Of a stretch of DNA of 42,558 nucleotides, positions 33,816 through 42,468 are shown in pieces; position 1 is the first letter of the stretch, and each line of letters begins with the position of its first letter. This stretch comes from an uncultured Pseudomonadota bacterium (lineage in GTDB: Bacteria > Pseudomonadota > Alphaproteobacteria > UBA9219), in contig CAIJXG010000097.1 of the NCBI GenBank assembly GCA_903824505.1, forward strand, positions 1-42,558, written 5' to 3'. The position numbers and the translations under genes are program-made. The notes below the pieces were generated by a model. It worked only from the letters and a program-made list of their open reading frames with translations. It ran no database searches and was not told the DNA's origin.

Positions 33816-34619
33816 TTACAATAAGTGAGGCCAAAGCATTTTTGGACGCTCCAAATCGACGGTCAGGATGGGGTGATCGGAAAGACCTTTTTCGACGCTC
33901 GTTTTTTCCAACAGAAACCGCCGATCACAGAGAATATGGTCGATTTGGCCGTTTATTTCCTCTGGGAAATAGTCGTTCATGCTGAAGCGAACCGTATTTC
34001 TCAGAGAGGTGGGGCCGATAGAGTTGGGGAAAAGCTCTTCAATTGGATTGGCCTTGTTGTTGAAATCACCGCACACGATCAAGGGGCGGTCGGAGCCAGT
34101 CAGAAGCTGCTCGATTTCCGAAAGGACGGTTGGAAATTCTTGAATGCGGCGCTTGAATTTATGGAACGGAAAACCGTGCAGATTAATAATCTCAACACTC
34201 CCTAAAGGGGTTATGATGTCACAAAGCTGCGCGTGTTTGTCGTGCAGCGCGTAAGTTTTTCCGTTGTGCCATCTGGTTGTAAGCTGCGGGTTGGAAAATG
34301 TCACAACGCGGTAGTTTTGAATCTTCCACCGGCTGAGTACCGACAGGCCGTACCATTTTCCTTCATTCAACCAAGATTGATCTCCGATGACGGAATGGGA
34401 AAAAGAAAGGCCGAGCTGTTTGGAAAGGGCGTCAATGAAATAACTTTGCCCCGTATCCGTCTCAAACGGCACTTCGGCGAGGCATAAAATATCGGGATTT
34501 ATGCGCTTGAAAACATTCACAAACGCATCAGGATTGTAAAAGTCAGCCGGATTGCCTGTCCCATGCACTTCGTCAAAAAGCGCGATGCACTGCATGGCGT
34601 TATTGAAGGTAACCCGCAC
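33816..34619 (-). CDS. Endonuclease/exonuclease/phosphatase-family hydrolase
   Basis: This 267-residue protein has the DNase I-like fold. Motifs are NNAMQ near the N-terminus, DILCLAEV (catalytic Glu), INLHGFPFHKFKRRIQE, CGDFNN, GQIDHILC, and LSDHPILTVDL with the catalytic His. The family includes nucleases, inositol and sphingolipid phosphatases, and no membrane segment or signal peptide is seen. The substrate is unknown. I prefer GTG 34619, which has AGGGAG upstream and starts at the first strand (VRVTF). ATG 34658 would add 13 charged residues with a poor ribosome site. It is divergent from holA. Confidence 0.78.
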   Translation of the reverse strand: MRVTFNNAMQCIALFDEVHGTGNPADFYNPDAFVNVFKRINPDILCLAEVPFETDTGQSYFIDALSKQLGLSFSHSVIGDQSWLNEGKWYGLSVLSRWKIQNYRVVTFSNPQLTTRWHNGKTYALHDKHAQLCDIITPLGSVEIINLHGFPFHKFKRRIQEFPTVLSEIEQLLTGSDRPLIVCGDFNNKANPIEELFPNSIGPTSLRNTVRFSMNDYFPEEINGQIDHILCDRRFLLEKTSVEKGLSDHPILTVDLERPKMLWPHLL

Positions 34620-34736
34620 GGCTTTCTCCCTTTGTTTTGGCTCTTCGCTGTGTCCCATAAAGCGCGGGTAGATTCAACCCCTTGCCTTTTGTCCTTAACT
34701 GTGGACGGACGGATGCAGCCTCTTTAAACTGCGTTT

Positions 34737-35750
34737 ATGAAACTTCCGCCCGCGCGACTTGCTGCGTTTCTTGCCAAACCTGATCCTGCCGTGCGGGTGG
34801 TTGTGGTCTATGGTCCCGACGCAGGGTTGGTGCGCGAGCGGGCGCGGAATCTGGGCACAAGTGCGGTGGGGGATTTAAACGATCCCTTTCGCGTTGCAGC
34901 TCTGACGGGCGCGAGTGTTGTCGAAGATCCTGCGCGGCTGTTCGATGAAATGGCCTCTCTGAGTCTGGGCGGCGGCAAGCGGCTGGTCCGTTTGCAAAAT
35001 CCCAGCGAGACTCTGACACCCATTCTCAGCCGTTTGCTGGACTCGATGCCCCAGACGGATAGTTTGCTGGTGATCGAAGCGGGGGATTTGGACAAAAGAT
35101 CAAAACTGCGCGCGCTGGCGGAATCTGAAAATGCGCTGATCGCGTCGATTCCCTGTTACGCCGAAGATGCGGCGGCCCGTCAGCGGACTATTGCGGCTTT
35201 GTTGGAGTCGGAACAGATTCGTGCGCCTCGTGAGATTGTGGCGCTTTTAGGCGATATTTTGCCTTCTGATCGGCTGGCTTTACGCAGCGAGATCGAAAAA
35301 TTCGCGCTTTACGTCGGCAAAGGCAATGCCGCCACGGCTGAGGATATTCATGCAGTCTTGCAAGATGCGGGTGCGGCCGAGCTGGATGATCTTGTCTTTG
35401 CCGTTGGCGCGGGCGAGCCGAAACGGGTCACGCATTTGTTGGATCGTCTCTTTGCCGAACAAACCGCGCCCGTGGCAATTCTTCGCGCCGCGCAGCGGCA
35501 TTTCTTGCGCCTAAGCTGGGCCCGTGCGCAGCTGGATAGCGGCCTTAGCGCCACAGATGCCGTCAAACGGCTTCAGCCGCCTGTTTTCTGGAAACATGAA
35601 AGCGCCATGGCGGCGCAAGTCCGGCGCTGGAGCCGCGCGCGTTCGGACACCGCCTTGCGGCGTCTGTATGATGCGGAGGCTGCCGTCAAACGCACAGGCA
35701 CGCCCGATGAAACGCTTTGCGCTCAGACTTTGTTGGGGCTGGCCGCATGA
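34737..35750 (+). CDS. holA: DNA polymerase III subunit delta
   Basis: This 337-residue clamp-loader subunit opens the sliding clamp. VVVYGPDAGLVRERA (17-33) begins the AAA+-like domain. The rest is FDEMASLSLGGGKRLVRL, LLVIEAGDLDKRSKLRALAE and the collar helices (VAILRAAQRHFLRLSWARAQLDSG). It lacks a working P-loop, as is normal for delta. The start ATG 34737 has no strong site. Its stop overlaps the amidase start by four bases (ATGA), so the two are coupled. LptE, its frequent neighbour, is absent. Confidence 0.9.
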   Translation: MKLPPARLAAFLAKPDPAVRVVVVYGPDAGLVRERARNLGTSAVGDLNDPFRVAALTGASVVEDPARLFDEMASLSLGGGKRLVRLQNPSETLTPILSRLLDSMPQTDSLLVIEAGDLDKRSKLRALAESENALIASIPCYAEDAAARQRTIAALLESEQIRAPREIVALLGDILPSDRLALRSEIEKFALYVGKGNAATAEDIHAVLQDAGAAELDDLVFAVGAGEPKRVTHLLDRLFAEQTAPVAILRAAQRHFLRLSWARAQLDSGLSATDAVKRLQPPVFWKHESAMAAQVRRWSRARSDTALRRLYDAEAAVKRTGTPDETLCAQTLLGLAA

Positions 35751-36439
35751 GCCTTTCGCCCAATTTCAACGCGCGCGCCCCTTCTGTGCCGTTGCAGTAT
35801 ATTGTGTTGCATTATACGGGGATGGAAACGCCGCACGCGGCGCTAGAGCGTTTGAGGGATCCGGCGGCCCAGGTCAGCGCGCATTATATGATCGATGAAG
35901 CCGGAGCCTTGTTTTCCTTAGTTCCCGAAAGCGAACGGGCGTGGCATGCGGGGGCGAGTTTTTGGCGGGAGGAGACGGATCTGAACAGCGCCTCGCTGGG
36001 GATTGAGCTGGTTAATCCGGGTCACGTCTTCGGCTATCGCCCGTTTCCGCACGCGCAGATCGCCTCTTTGAAGATTTTGCTTCACGAGATCATCGCCCGT
36101 CACGGGTTTGACTCCGCGAGATGTCTTTTGGCCCATAGCGATATCGCGCCCTGTCGCAAAGAAGATCCGGGGGAGTTTTTTCCGTGGGAAGAACTGGCGC
36201 GCGAAGGGCTTGGCTTTTGGCCTGTGCCCACGGATTTCACTCCCGAAAAAGAAGGGGAATGTGAGTCTTTGTTGCGACAGATCGGCTATGACCTGCACAA
36301 TCCTAAGGCCGCGCTTTTGGCCTTTCAGCGCCGCTATGCGCCCCAGTGTTTAACAGGAGTCAGTGACCCCGACACGCTGGCGCGTTTACGGGCGGTGGCG
36401 CTTTTTCTTTCGACAGGACTCCGCGCAACGCTCCGTTAA
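35747..36439 (+). CDS. AmpD-like N-acetylmuramoyl-L-alanine amidase
   Basis: This 230-residue zinc amidase cuts the bond between muramic acid and L-Ala in peptidoglycan or its recycling fragments. Zinc ligands are H22 in [10 protein letters not shown]130 in [16 protein letters not shown] and D140. WHAGASFW is the usual substrate-side motif. The last 60 residues resemble a peptidoglycan-binding helical domain ([23 protein letters not shown]). No signal peptide is seen, which points to a cytoplasmic recycling enzyme rather than an autolysin. It is translationally coupled to holA, and its stop overlaps the ftsZ stop on the other strand. Confidence 0.9.
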   Translation: MSLSPNFNARAPSVPLQYIVLHYTGMETPHAALERLRDPAAQVSAHYMIDEAGALFSLVPESERAWHAGASFWREETDLNSASLGIELVNPGHVFGYRPFPHAQIASLKILLHEIIARHGFDSARCLLAHSDIAPCRKEDPGEFFPWEELAREGLGFWPVPTDFTPEKEGECESLLRQIGYDLHNPKAALLAFQRRYAPQCLTGVSDPDTLARLRAVALFLSTGLRATLR

Positions 36440-38247
36440 TGATTGTTCTGCCGACGTAGGAAGGCGGGGATGTCCAGCGCTTCCTCAGTCTGATCGATCG
36501 AGAGGGTCGAGGGATTCGTGCCGCCTTGTCCTGTATGTTCCGTGACCAACTCGTCCGTCGGGTGCATCTCGGTCGTGTCGTCCTCGTGATGTTGAGCCGA
36601 GGGGCGCACCATGCCAAATCCCGTGATGCGTGTAAAAAGGGACTCAGCGCGACGCTGACGGCGCTGCTCCGATCCTGTTTGGGGGGGCTGCGTTTGGGCT
36701 GGTTGTGCCTGAGGCATGAGCTGGGTCATGCGCATTTCCGCGCCCTGTGCCGCCAAAGGCGGAGAGGCCGGACGCGTCGTGCGTGGCGTGGTAGAAGGGG
36801 GCGTTTGGCTTGGCGCGTTCTGGGAAGCGGAAGCCTGAGGCCCGACATAGGAAGAGGTTTCAGCCGGTTTGCGCCAGCTTTCGGTTGCGCCCCAGCCTGC
36901 GCCGGATGACGGGGATTCTGTGCTTTGTGGGGTTGCGGTGGGCGTTTCTGTATCGCTTCTCTCGGAGGCTGAAACAGGGGGTGAAACAGATTCTAGCCCC
37001 TTTTGATCTATTGGCGAATCAATCTTTGCGGGGGAAGAAACAACAGGCTGTGTCGCCATCCCTTGAGGCATAGAAAAATAAGAGACCGGCGCTCCCGTAG
37101 GAGGGGCGGAAACCGGACGCATCCAAGAAGAAGATGCCGTGGGGTGGGAAGCGGATTGAGGTGCCGCCTGAACAGGAGGCGAGACGGGTGAGGGGGTCTG
37201 TGCCTGCGGCGCTGTTTGCTTAGGTGTCGGGCGGATATGGGATGTGCCGCTGCCGCTTGACGCGCTCGTCCGCGTGGATGTCGCCGCGTCAATGCCTGTC
37301 GCGATCACCGAGACGCGGATCGAGCCGTCCATATTTTCGCCCAGTGTCGATCCGACCTTGATTTGCGCTTCGGGATCGACTTCTTCGCGGATGCGGTTGG
37401 CGGCCTGATCCACTTCGAACAGAGTCATGTCCAGCCCGCCCGTGATATTGATCAACACGCCACGCGCGCCCTTCATCGACACGTCGTCCAAAAGTGGGTT
37501 GGAAATGGCGGCCTCGGCTGCACGGACCGCGCGATTTTCACCTTCCGCCTCGCCCGTGCCCATCATGGCTTTGCCCATTTCGCCCATGACGGTTTTCACA
37601 TCCGCGAAATCCAAATTCATAAAGCCCGGCATGACCATCAAATCCGTGATGCCGCGCACACCGCAATGCAGGACTTCGTCGGCCAAACGGAACGCTTCTG
37701 CAAAAGTCGTGCGCTCATTTGCGATACGGAACAGGTTTTGATTCGGAATGACGATCAGCGTGTCCACATATTGTTGCAGCTCATTCAGTCCTGCCTCGGC
37801 CTGACGCATGCGGCTGTTACCTTCGAAATGGAAGGGCTTGGTGACAACGCCGACGGTCAAAATCCCCGCCTCGCGGGCCACACGCGCAATCACAGGCGCG
37901 GCACCCGTCCCCGTGCCGCCCCCCATGCCCGCAGTGACGAACAGCATGTCCGAGCCTTCCAGCGCGGCCATGATGTCGCCCAATTGTTCTTCTGCTGCCG
38001 CGCGGCCGATATCGGATTTCGAGCCTGCGCCCAAACCGCGCGAAAGATTGATGCCCAACTGAATTTTGCGGCCCGCCAGCGACATAGCCAGCGCTTGCGA
38101 ATCCGTATTTGCCGCAATGAAGTCGCAACCTTCCAGCTGACAACGGATCATATTATTGATGGCGTTGCCCCCTGCGCCGCCTACGCCGATAACCGTCAAG
38201 CGTGGACGCAGATTGTGTTCAGGGTCAACCATCGACAAATTGATCAT
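36436..38247 (-). CDS. ftsZ: Cell division protein FtsZ with long C-terminal linker
   Basis: This 603-residue tubulin-like GTPase forms the division ring. The GTP signature [10 protein letters not shown] lies at 109-118, [11 protein letters not shown] at 19-29, and the T7 loop at [11 protein letters not shown]. Residues about 330-585 are a disordered linker rich in Pro, Ser, Gln and Thr. The end is the conserved peptide [10 protein letters not shown] that binds FtsA and other partners. E. coli FtsZ is 383 residues; long linkers are common in alphaproteobacteria. ATG 38247 follows GGAG. The stop overlaps the convergent amidase stop by 4 bp. ftsZ is divergent from mraZ instead of lying at the end of the cluster after ftsQA. 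Confidence 0.97.
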   Translation of the reverse strand: MINLSMVDPEHNLRPRLTVIGVGGAGGNAINNMIRCQLEGCDFIAANTDSQALAMSLAGRKIQLGINLSRGLGAGSKSDIGRAAAEEQLGDIMAALEGSDMLFVTAGMGGGTGTGAAPVIARVAREAGILTVGVVTKPFHFEGNSRMRQAEAGLNELQQYVDTLIVIPNQNLFRIANERTTFAEAFRLADEVLHCGVRGITDLMVMPGFMNLDFADVKTVMGEMGKAMMGTGEAEGENRAVRAAEAAISNPLLDDVSMKGARGVLINITGGLDMTLFEVDQAANRIREEVDPEAQIKVGSTLGENMDGSIRVSVIATGIDAATSTRTSASSGSGTSHIRPTPKQTAPQAQTPSPVSPPVQAAPQSASHPTASSSWMRPVSAPPTGAPVSYFSMPQGMATQPVVSSPAKIDSPIDQKGLESVSPPVSASERSDTETPTATPQSTESPSSGAGWGATESWRKPAETSSYVGPQASASQNAPSQTPPSTTPRTTRPASPPLAAQGAEMRMTQLMPQAQPAQTQPPQTGSEQRRQRRAESLFTRITGFGMVRPSAQHHEDDTTEMHPTDELVTEHTGQGGTNPSTLSIDQTEEALDIPAFLRRQNNH

Positions 38248-38622
38248 GGAGTTTCTCCGGATAGGGGGCGCACGAAAAGAGGCAAACGAATCACTCCGCA
38301 CATTTCAGCTCTTTCTCTTGATTCGCGCAACAAAAACATGCGGCAAGATGCGGGAATTTCAGGCAGTTAGGAACAAAAGCAGCCCGATTAAGCGAAAGAT
38401 AAAGCCTATCCAAAAAGTTACGGGGTGAAGCGGATGTTTTGGATGAGCGGCGAGTTGATGTGGTGAGCAGCCAACTGAAAAAATATGAACTAGAGGCGGG
38501 AAGGGGCTTGAATTCCCTTGACGGCCCACCCTGTCCCATGATATCCCAAGACATCCCACGGAAGCTAAGACACCCTTTGAAGGGCGCCCCGCAACCGGCT
38601 GGATGTGGATTCTGGGGCATAC
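38248..38622. other. Divergent control region between ftsZ and mraZ
   Basis: This 375-bp region must hold promoters for both units. On the mraZ side it has TTGACG at 38518-38523, followed by the MraZ box array. On the ftsZ side I see a GGAG ribosome site and one GANTC site (38290), but no perfect CtrA site. Confidence 0.65.
38524..38558 (+). promoter_or_regulatory. MraZ operator (direct repeats)
   Basis: TCCCA occurs at 38534, 38544 and 38554 with exactly 5-bp spacers, and a near copy GCCCA is in phase at 38524. On the other strand this reads TGGGA-N5-TGGGA-N5-TGGGA, the arrangement bound by the MraZ octamer in E. coli. The boxes start right after a TTGACG -35 (38518-38523), so binding should repress mraZ. 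Confidence 0.85.
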
Positions 38623-39102
38623 ATGGGTGTTTTTCTCTCCAGCTTCGTCAACAAGATTGACAAAAAAGGGCGCGTGTCCGTGCCTGCGCCTTTTCGCGCG
38701 GTGCTGGGCGCGGAAGCAGCCGGAATCGTCGTGTTTCCCTCCCTGCAGCATGAGGCGCTCGAAGGCTGTTCGACCGCGCATCTGGAATTGCTGAGCCAAA
38801 GTCTGGAAAAACAAGATTTGCCGTCTGATGTCTTTGACTTGATCGAGACGACGATTTTCGGCGGCTCGGTCTCGCTGACCTTTGATGGAGAGGGGCGCAT
38901 TACCTTGCCCCAACATCTGACGATGTCCATTGGCGTGACAGAAGAAGTCGCTTTTGTCGGACGCCGCAAGACATTCCAGCTTTGGAATCCTGCAAAACTC
39001 GTTGCCCACGAAACGGCCGCGCGCGCCAAAGCCAAAGCCCAAGAAATTTCGCTCAGCAAAATCATCGCGGCTGTCGCGCATGGGGCAGGGGGTGCGGGAT
39101 GA
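38623..39102 (+). CDS. mraZ: Transcriptional regulator MraZ
   Basis: This 159-residue protein has two SpoVT/AbrB-like DNA-binding domains. The first reads [18 protein letters not shown] (8-25) and the second [17 protein letters not shown]. MraZ represses its own operon, the first genes of the division and cell-wall cluster. ATG 38623 matches alphaproteobacterial homologues ([13 protein letters not shown]); an upstream GTG has no support. Three perfect TCCCA boxes lie 65-90 bp upstream. The stop overlaps the rsmH start (ATGA). Confidence 0.96.
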   Translation: MGVFLSSFVNKIDKKGRVSVPAPFRAVLGAEAAGIVVFPSLQHEALEGCSTAHLELLSQSLEKQDLPSDVFDLIETTIFGGSVSLTFDGEGRITLPQHLTMSIGVTEEVAFVGRRKTFQLWNPAKLVAHETAARAKAKAQEISLSKIIAAVAHGAGGAG

Positions 39103-40064
39103 CCCAAGCGATCCGCGCTCATGTCCCTGTTTTGCGTCATGAAGCCGTGGCGGCGCTTGCGCCGCATGCAGGCGGAACCTATGTAGACGGAACCTTCGGG
39201 CGGGGCGGTTATACGCAGACACTTTTGGACTCCGCGCCGGATCTTCAAGTCTTTGCCATCGACCGCGACCCTGAGGCCATTGCCGCCGGACAGAAAATGG
39301 TGGCCGCCTACGCGCCGCGCCTGACGCTTCTGCATGGCCCGTTCGGCGCGATGGATGTTTTGCTGGCGGGGCAATCCGTGACACAGGTGGATGGGATCGT
39401 CTTGGATATCGGCGTGTCTTCGCCTCAACTCGATGATCCTGCGCGGGGTTTTTCGTTTGGTGCGGACGGCCCCTTGGATATGCGGATGAGCCAAAGCGGC
39501 CCCAGCGCGGCAGATATCGTGAATGAAATGCCGGAGCGCGACCTCGCGGATTTAATCTTTACGTTGGGCGAGGAACGCTGCGCGCGCCGTGTGGCCCATG
39601 CGATTATTGAAGCGCGCGCGCTTCAGCCTTTGACCCGGACAACCGAGCTGGCTACGCTGATTCGCAAAGTGGTGCCCCGTGCGCGGGATGGAATCGACCC
39701 CGCGACTCGTAGTTTCCAAGCCTTACGCATTTATGTGAATGACGAGCTTGGGGAATTGAGGCGTGCGCTTGAGGCGGCCCTGCGGTTGCTCAAACCTCAG
39801 GGGCGTTTGGCGGTTGTGTGTTTTCACTCGCTTGAAGATCGCGTTGTGAAGGAGTTTATGCGCTATCAAGCAGGCGGTCTGTCTGTCTCGCGCCACAGAC
39901 CCGCCAATGACGTGCCTCCGCCTTGTTTGCGGATTCTGACGAAAAAGCCTGTAAGCCCAAGCGAGACCGAGTGCGCCGTGAATCCACGCGCCCGTTCCGC
40001 CCGTTTGCGCGCAGCTGAACGTACCGATGCGCCCGTGCCTGTGCACAGAAAGGAAGGCGCATGA
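39099..40064 (+). CDS. rsmH: 16S rRNA (cytosine(1402)-N(4))-methyltransferase RsmH
   Basis: This 321-residue enzyme (also called MraW) methylates C1402 in the ribosomal P site. The SAM loop is [16 protein letters not shown], and [19 protein letters not shown] and [15 protein letters not shown] are family signatures. [13 protein letters not shown] opens the protein. The start is ATG 39099, coupled to mraZ; the stop overlaps the ftsL start by 4 bp. Confidence 0.97.
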   Translation: MTQAIRAHVPVLRHEAVAALAPHAGGTYVDGTFGRGGYTQTLLDSAPDLQVFAIDRDPEAIAAGQKMVAAYAPRLTLLHGPFGAMDVLLAGQSVTQVDGIVLDIGVSSPQLDDPARGFSFGADGPLDMRMSQSGPSAADIVNEMPERDLADLIFTLGEERCARRVAHAIIEARALQPLTRTTELATLIRKVVPRARDGIDPATRSFQALRIYVNDELGELRRALEAALRLLKPQGRLAVVCFHSLEDRVVKEFMRYQAGGLSVSRHRPANDVPPPCLRILTKKPVSPSETECAVNPRARSARLRAAERTDAPVPVHRKEGA

Positions 40065-40576
40065 CGAAACCCTCTGTTGCTCTTCTATTCTGGCTTGGGC
40101 TTATTATTCTTTCCAGTGTTGGGCTCTATCATACCAGCGATCAGGTAACGTCGTTACAAAGCCAGCTTAAAAGCCTCAAGACGCAGATTGATTCCGAACA
40201 GGAAACCATGCGCGTGCGTAAGGCCGAATGGGTTTATCTGGCTAATCCGGCACGGATCGAAGCCGATGCGCGGAAATGCTTGGCGCTGCAGCCAACGCCA
40301 CCTGCGCGTGTGGTGACGTTGGACGGGATGGCACCGCTTTTGGCTATGAGGGACGGGACCAAACTGCCTGTCGCCGCCCCCCCTGCCGTTCAGCTGGCTG
40401 AAGCCACACCTCCGGCTTCTTACGCGCCTGTTCGGCAAAGTCGTGAACGCGTCGTAAGGCCCCTGTCAACAGAGGGCAGGATTAACGACCACATCACTCT
40501 TCAGCATGGCGCGGCGGTTCAGGCCTCGGCAGATCCCATCGGCGCGCTGATTGGGTCCTTGAATTTCCGCCCATGA
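40061..40576 (+). CDS. ftsL: Cell division protein FtsL
   Basis: This 171-residue bitopic protein has one membrane helix (about 6-24, [18 protein letters not shown]) followed by a heptad region ([21 protein letters not shown]) that should pair with FtsB. Conserved [17 protein letters not shown] follows. The C-terminal 80 residues are a variable periplasmic tail rich in Ala and Pro. It is recognised mainly from its place between rsmH and ftsI and its topology, as FtsL diverges quickly. Confidence 0.88.
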   Translation: MTKPSVALLFWLGLIILSSVGLYHTSDQVTSLQSQLKSLKTQIDSEQETMRVRKAEWVYLANPARIEADARKCLALQPTPPARVVTLDGMAPLLAMRDGTKLPVAAPPAVQLAEATPPASYAPVRQSRERVVRPLSTEGRINDHITLQHGAAVQASADPIGALIGSLNFRP

Positions 40577-42366
40577 AAAAATGGCGGTTGAAGTCTCCTT
40601 TCGGTTCTGCACGTCAGCCTGAAATTCCCGGGCTCTTCCCCCAGCCCCGCACGCGCCGGTTGCCTACCGCGCGGGAACAGGCGTTGGAGATTGCTCACGC
40701 CCGTCTCAGTTTTGTGATGTTGATGTTCGCTTTGGCATGGTGCGTTTTAGGCGGGCGCTTATCCTACCTCACTTTATTCAATGGCAGCGCGCCAGAGCCT
40801 TCCGTCTCCTCGGCTTCTGACGGGCCGGTTCATCGCGCCGACATCACAGACCGGAACGGAGTTGTCTTGGCGACTTCTTTGCCGACGACATCTCTGTGCG
40901 CGGATTCCAAAGCTATCCAGAACCCTGATGAGGCGGCGCAAGGCCTACGTCGAGTTCTGCCGGATCTCGACTCCAAAAAACTACAGGAAGACCTGCGCGG
41001 TGGCAAACATTGCGCGATGATTAAGCGGCATCTGACTCCGCGCCAGACTTACGAGGTGAATAAACTGGGGATTGCAGGTCTTGAATTTCTGCCTGATGAA
41101 CGCCGCGTCTATCCGTCGGGGGCTGTGGCGGCCCATATCGTTGGTTATACAGATATTGATAATGAGGGGATCGCCGGAGTCGAGAAATCCATGGGCGATG
41201 TCCTAAGCGACACGCCCAACCCTCTGGCGCTTGCCTTAGATTTGCGGGTGCAGACGATCTTGCGCCAAGGGCTGATGGAGGCGATCGCAACCTATCATGC
41301 CCAAGCGGGGGCAGGGCTTGTGATGGATATCACGACGGGCGAGATTCTCAGCCTTGTCTCTTTGCCAGATTTTGATCCGGATCATCCGGGCAGCGCGACG
41401 GACGATCAGCGATTCAATCGCGCAACGCTGGGCGTTTATGAAATGGGATCTACCTTCAAGATTTTTAACACCGCACTCGCGCTTGATTCCGGCCTTATCC
41501 ATGTGTCCGATCGGTTCGACGCGGTGCATCCTTTGATTATTGGGCATCACAAAATCCGCGATTTTGACAAAGAAGACCACGCGCTGAATGTCGCGGAGGT
41601 TTTCACCCATTCCTCGAATCTCGGTTCGGCCCGTATGGCCGAAGTCTTCGGCGGCACGCGACAACGAGCTTTTTTCACCCGTTTGGGTCTGACGGAAAAA
41701 ATTCCACTGGAGATTCCCGAAATTGGCGCCCCCTTGATGCCTTCCGAGAAGAATTGGACCGAAGCGACAACGCTCACCGCCGCTTTCGGTCACGGAGTCG
41801 CCGTAAATGCGCTTCAATTGGCGGGCGCGGTTGCCACAGTCGTTCATGACGGGGTGCCTGTGCATCCAACTCTTTTAAGAAGGACGGAGCCGCCTCAAGC
41901 CGAATCTCCCGTTATTTCGCCCCGCACCTCCGCGATGGTGCGCGGCTTGATGCGTTTGGTCGTCACGCGCGGCACGGCGAAAAAAGCCGATGTCGTTGGC
42001 TATTTGGTCGGCGGCAAAACCGGCACGGCCCAGAAATTGGTCGGAGGCCATTACGCCGAGCATGCCCGGCTGTCTTCTTTTATAGGCCTTTTTCCAATTC
42101 ATGCGCCCCGTTATCTAGTCTTTGCCATGCTTGATGATCCCAAGGGCAACGCCCAAACAGCGGGCTTTGCGACAGGGGGGTGGGTATCAGCCCCGATCGT
42201 CAACCGCACAATCTCTGAAATGGCACCGCTTTTGGGCATGCCGCCTCTGACAAAGGAAAAGGAAAGAGAGGCGGAACAACAAATCCTTAAACCCCTCGGA
42301 GACATAGAGGTGGACGGAGTCCCTGTCTCCACGATCCAAGATCCAAGAGGCGGAGCGATTCAGTAA
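40573..42366 (+). CDS. ftsI: Peptidoglycan D,D-transpeptidase FtsI (PBP3)
   Basis: This 597-residue septal transpeptidase has a membrane helix at about 46-66. The dimerisation/pedestal domain starts ITDRNGVVLATSLPTTSLCAD. The catalytic motifs are STFK (S293 nucleophile, K296), SSN (347-349) and KTGT (482-485). The ATG overlaps the ftsL stop. The last codons (GGAIQ-stop) lie within a block shared with 11459 onward, so the C-terminus may have been shaped by a repeat insertion. murE and the rest of the cluster would follow outside the window, but repeat DNA comes next. Confidence 0.96.
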   Translation: MKKWRLKSPFGSARQPEIPGLFPQPRTRRLPTAREQALEIAHARLSFVMLMFALAWCVLGGRLSYLTLFNGSAPEPSVSSASDGPVHRADITDRNGVVLATSLPTTSLCADSKAIQNPDEAAQGLRRVLPDLDSKKLQEDLRGGKHCAMIKRHLTPRQTYEVNKLGIAGLEFLPDERRVYPSGAVAAHIVGYTDIDNEGIAGVEKSMGDVLSDTPNPLALALDLRVQTILRQGLMEAIATYHAQAGAGLVMDITTGEILSLVSLPDFDPDHPGSATDDQRFNRATLGVYEMGSTFKIFNTALALDSGLIHVSDRFDAVHPLIIGHHKIRDFDKEDHALNVAEVFTHSSNLGSARMAEVFGGTRQRAFFTRLGLTEKIPLEIPEIGAPLMPSEKNWTEATTLTAAFGHGVAVNALQLAGAVATVVHDGVPVHPTLLRRTEPPQAESPVISPRTSAMVRGLMRLVVTRGTAKKADVVGYLVGGKTGTAQKLVGGHYAEHARLSSFIGLFPIHAPRYLVFAMLDDPKGNAQTAGFATGGWVSAPIVNRTISEMAPLLGMPPLTKEKEREAEQQILKPLGDIEVDGVPVSTIQDPRGGAIQ

Positions 42367-42420
42367 AACAACAGAACGCGCCGAAAAAACAGCCGTCGTC
42401 ATCCCGTTGAAAAACGGGAT
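42353..42420 (+). repeat. Second repeat family, copy 2 (overlaps ftsI end)
   Basis: This copy starts GAGCGATTCAGTAAAACAAC and matches 11459 onward through AGCCGTC and ATC-CGT. It supplies the ftsI stop TAA (42364-42366). It ends in a perfect hairpin at 42401-42420, ATCCCGTT-GAAA-AACGGGAT. Confidence 0.7.
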
Positions 42421-42468
42421 CCAGCGCGCGCGATAGCGCACCCATGAGTTAAAAAGCCCACTTCAATA

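Noticed and set aside
37363-38370. 335-codon ORF antisense to ftsZ
   Set aside because: It is the complement of clear FtsZ coding sequence and has no recognisable domain.
38359-39494. Reverse ORFs of 309 and 341 codons over mraZ and rsmH
   Set aside because: Shadows of well-identified genes; no start signals.
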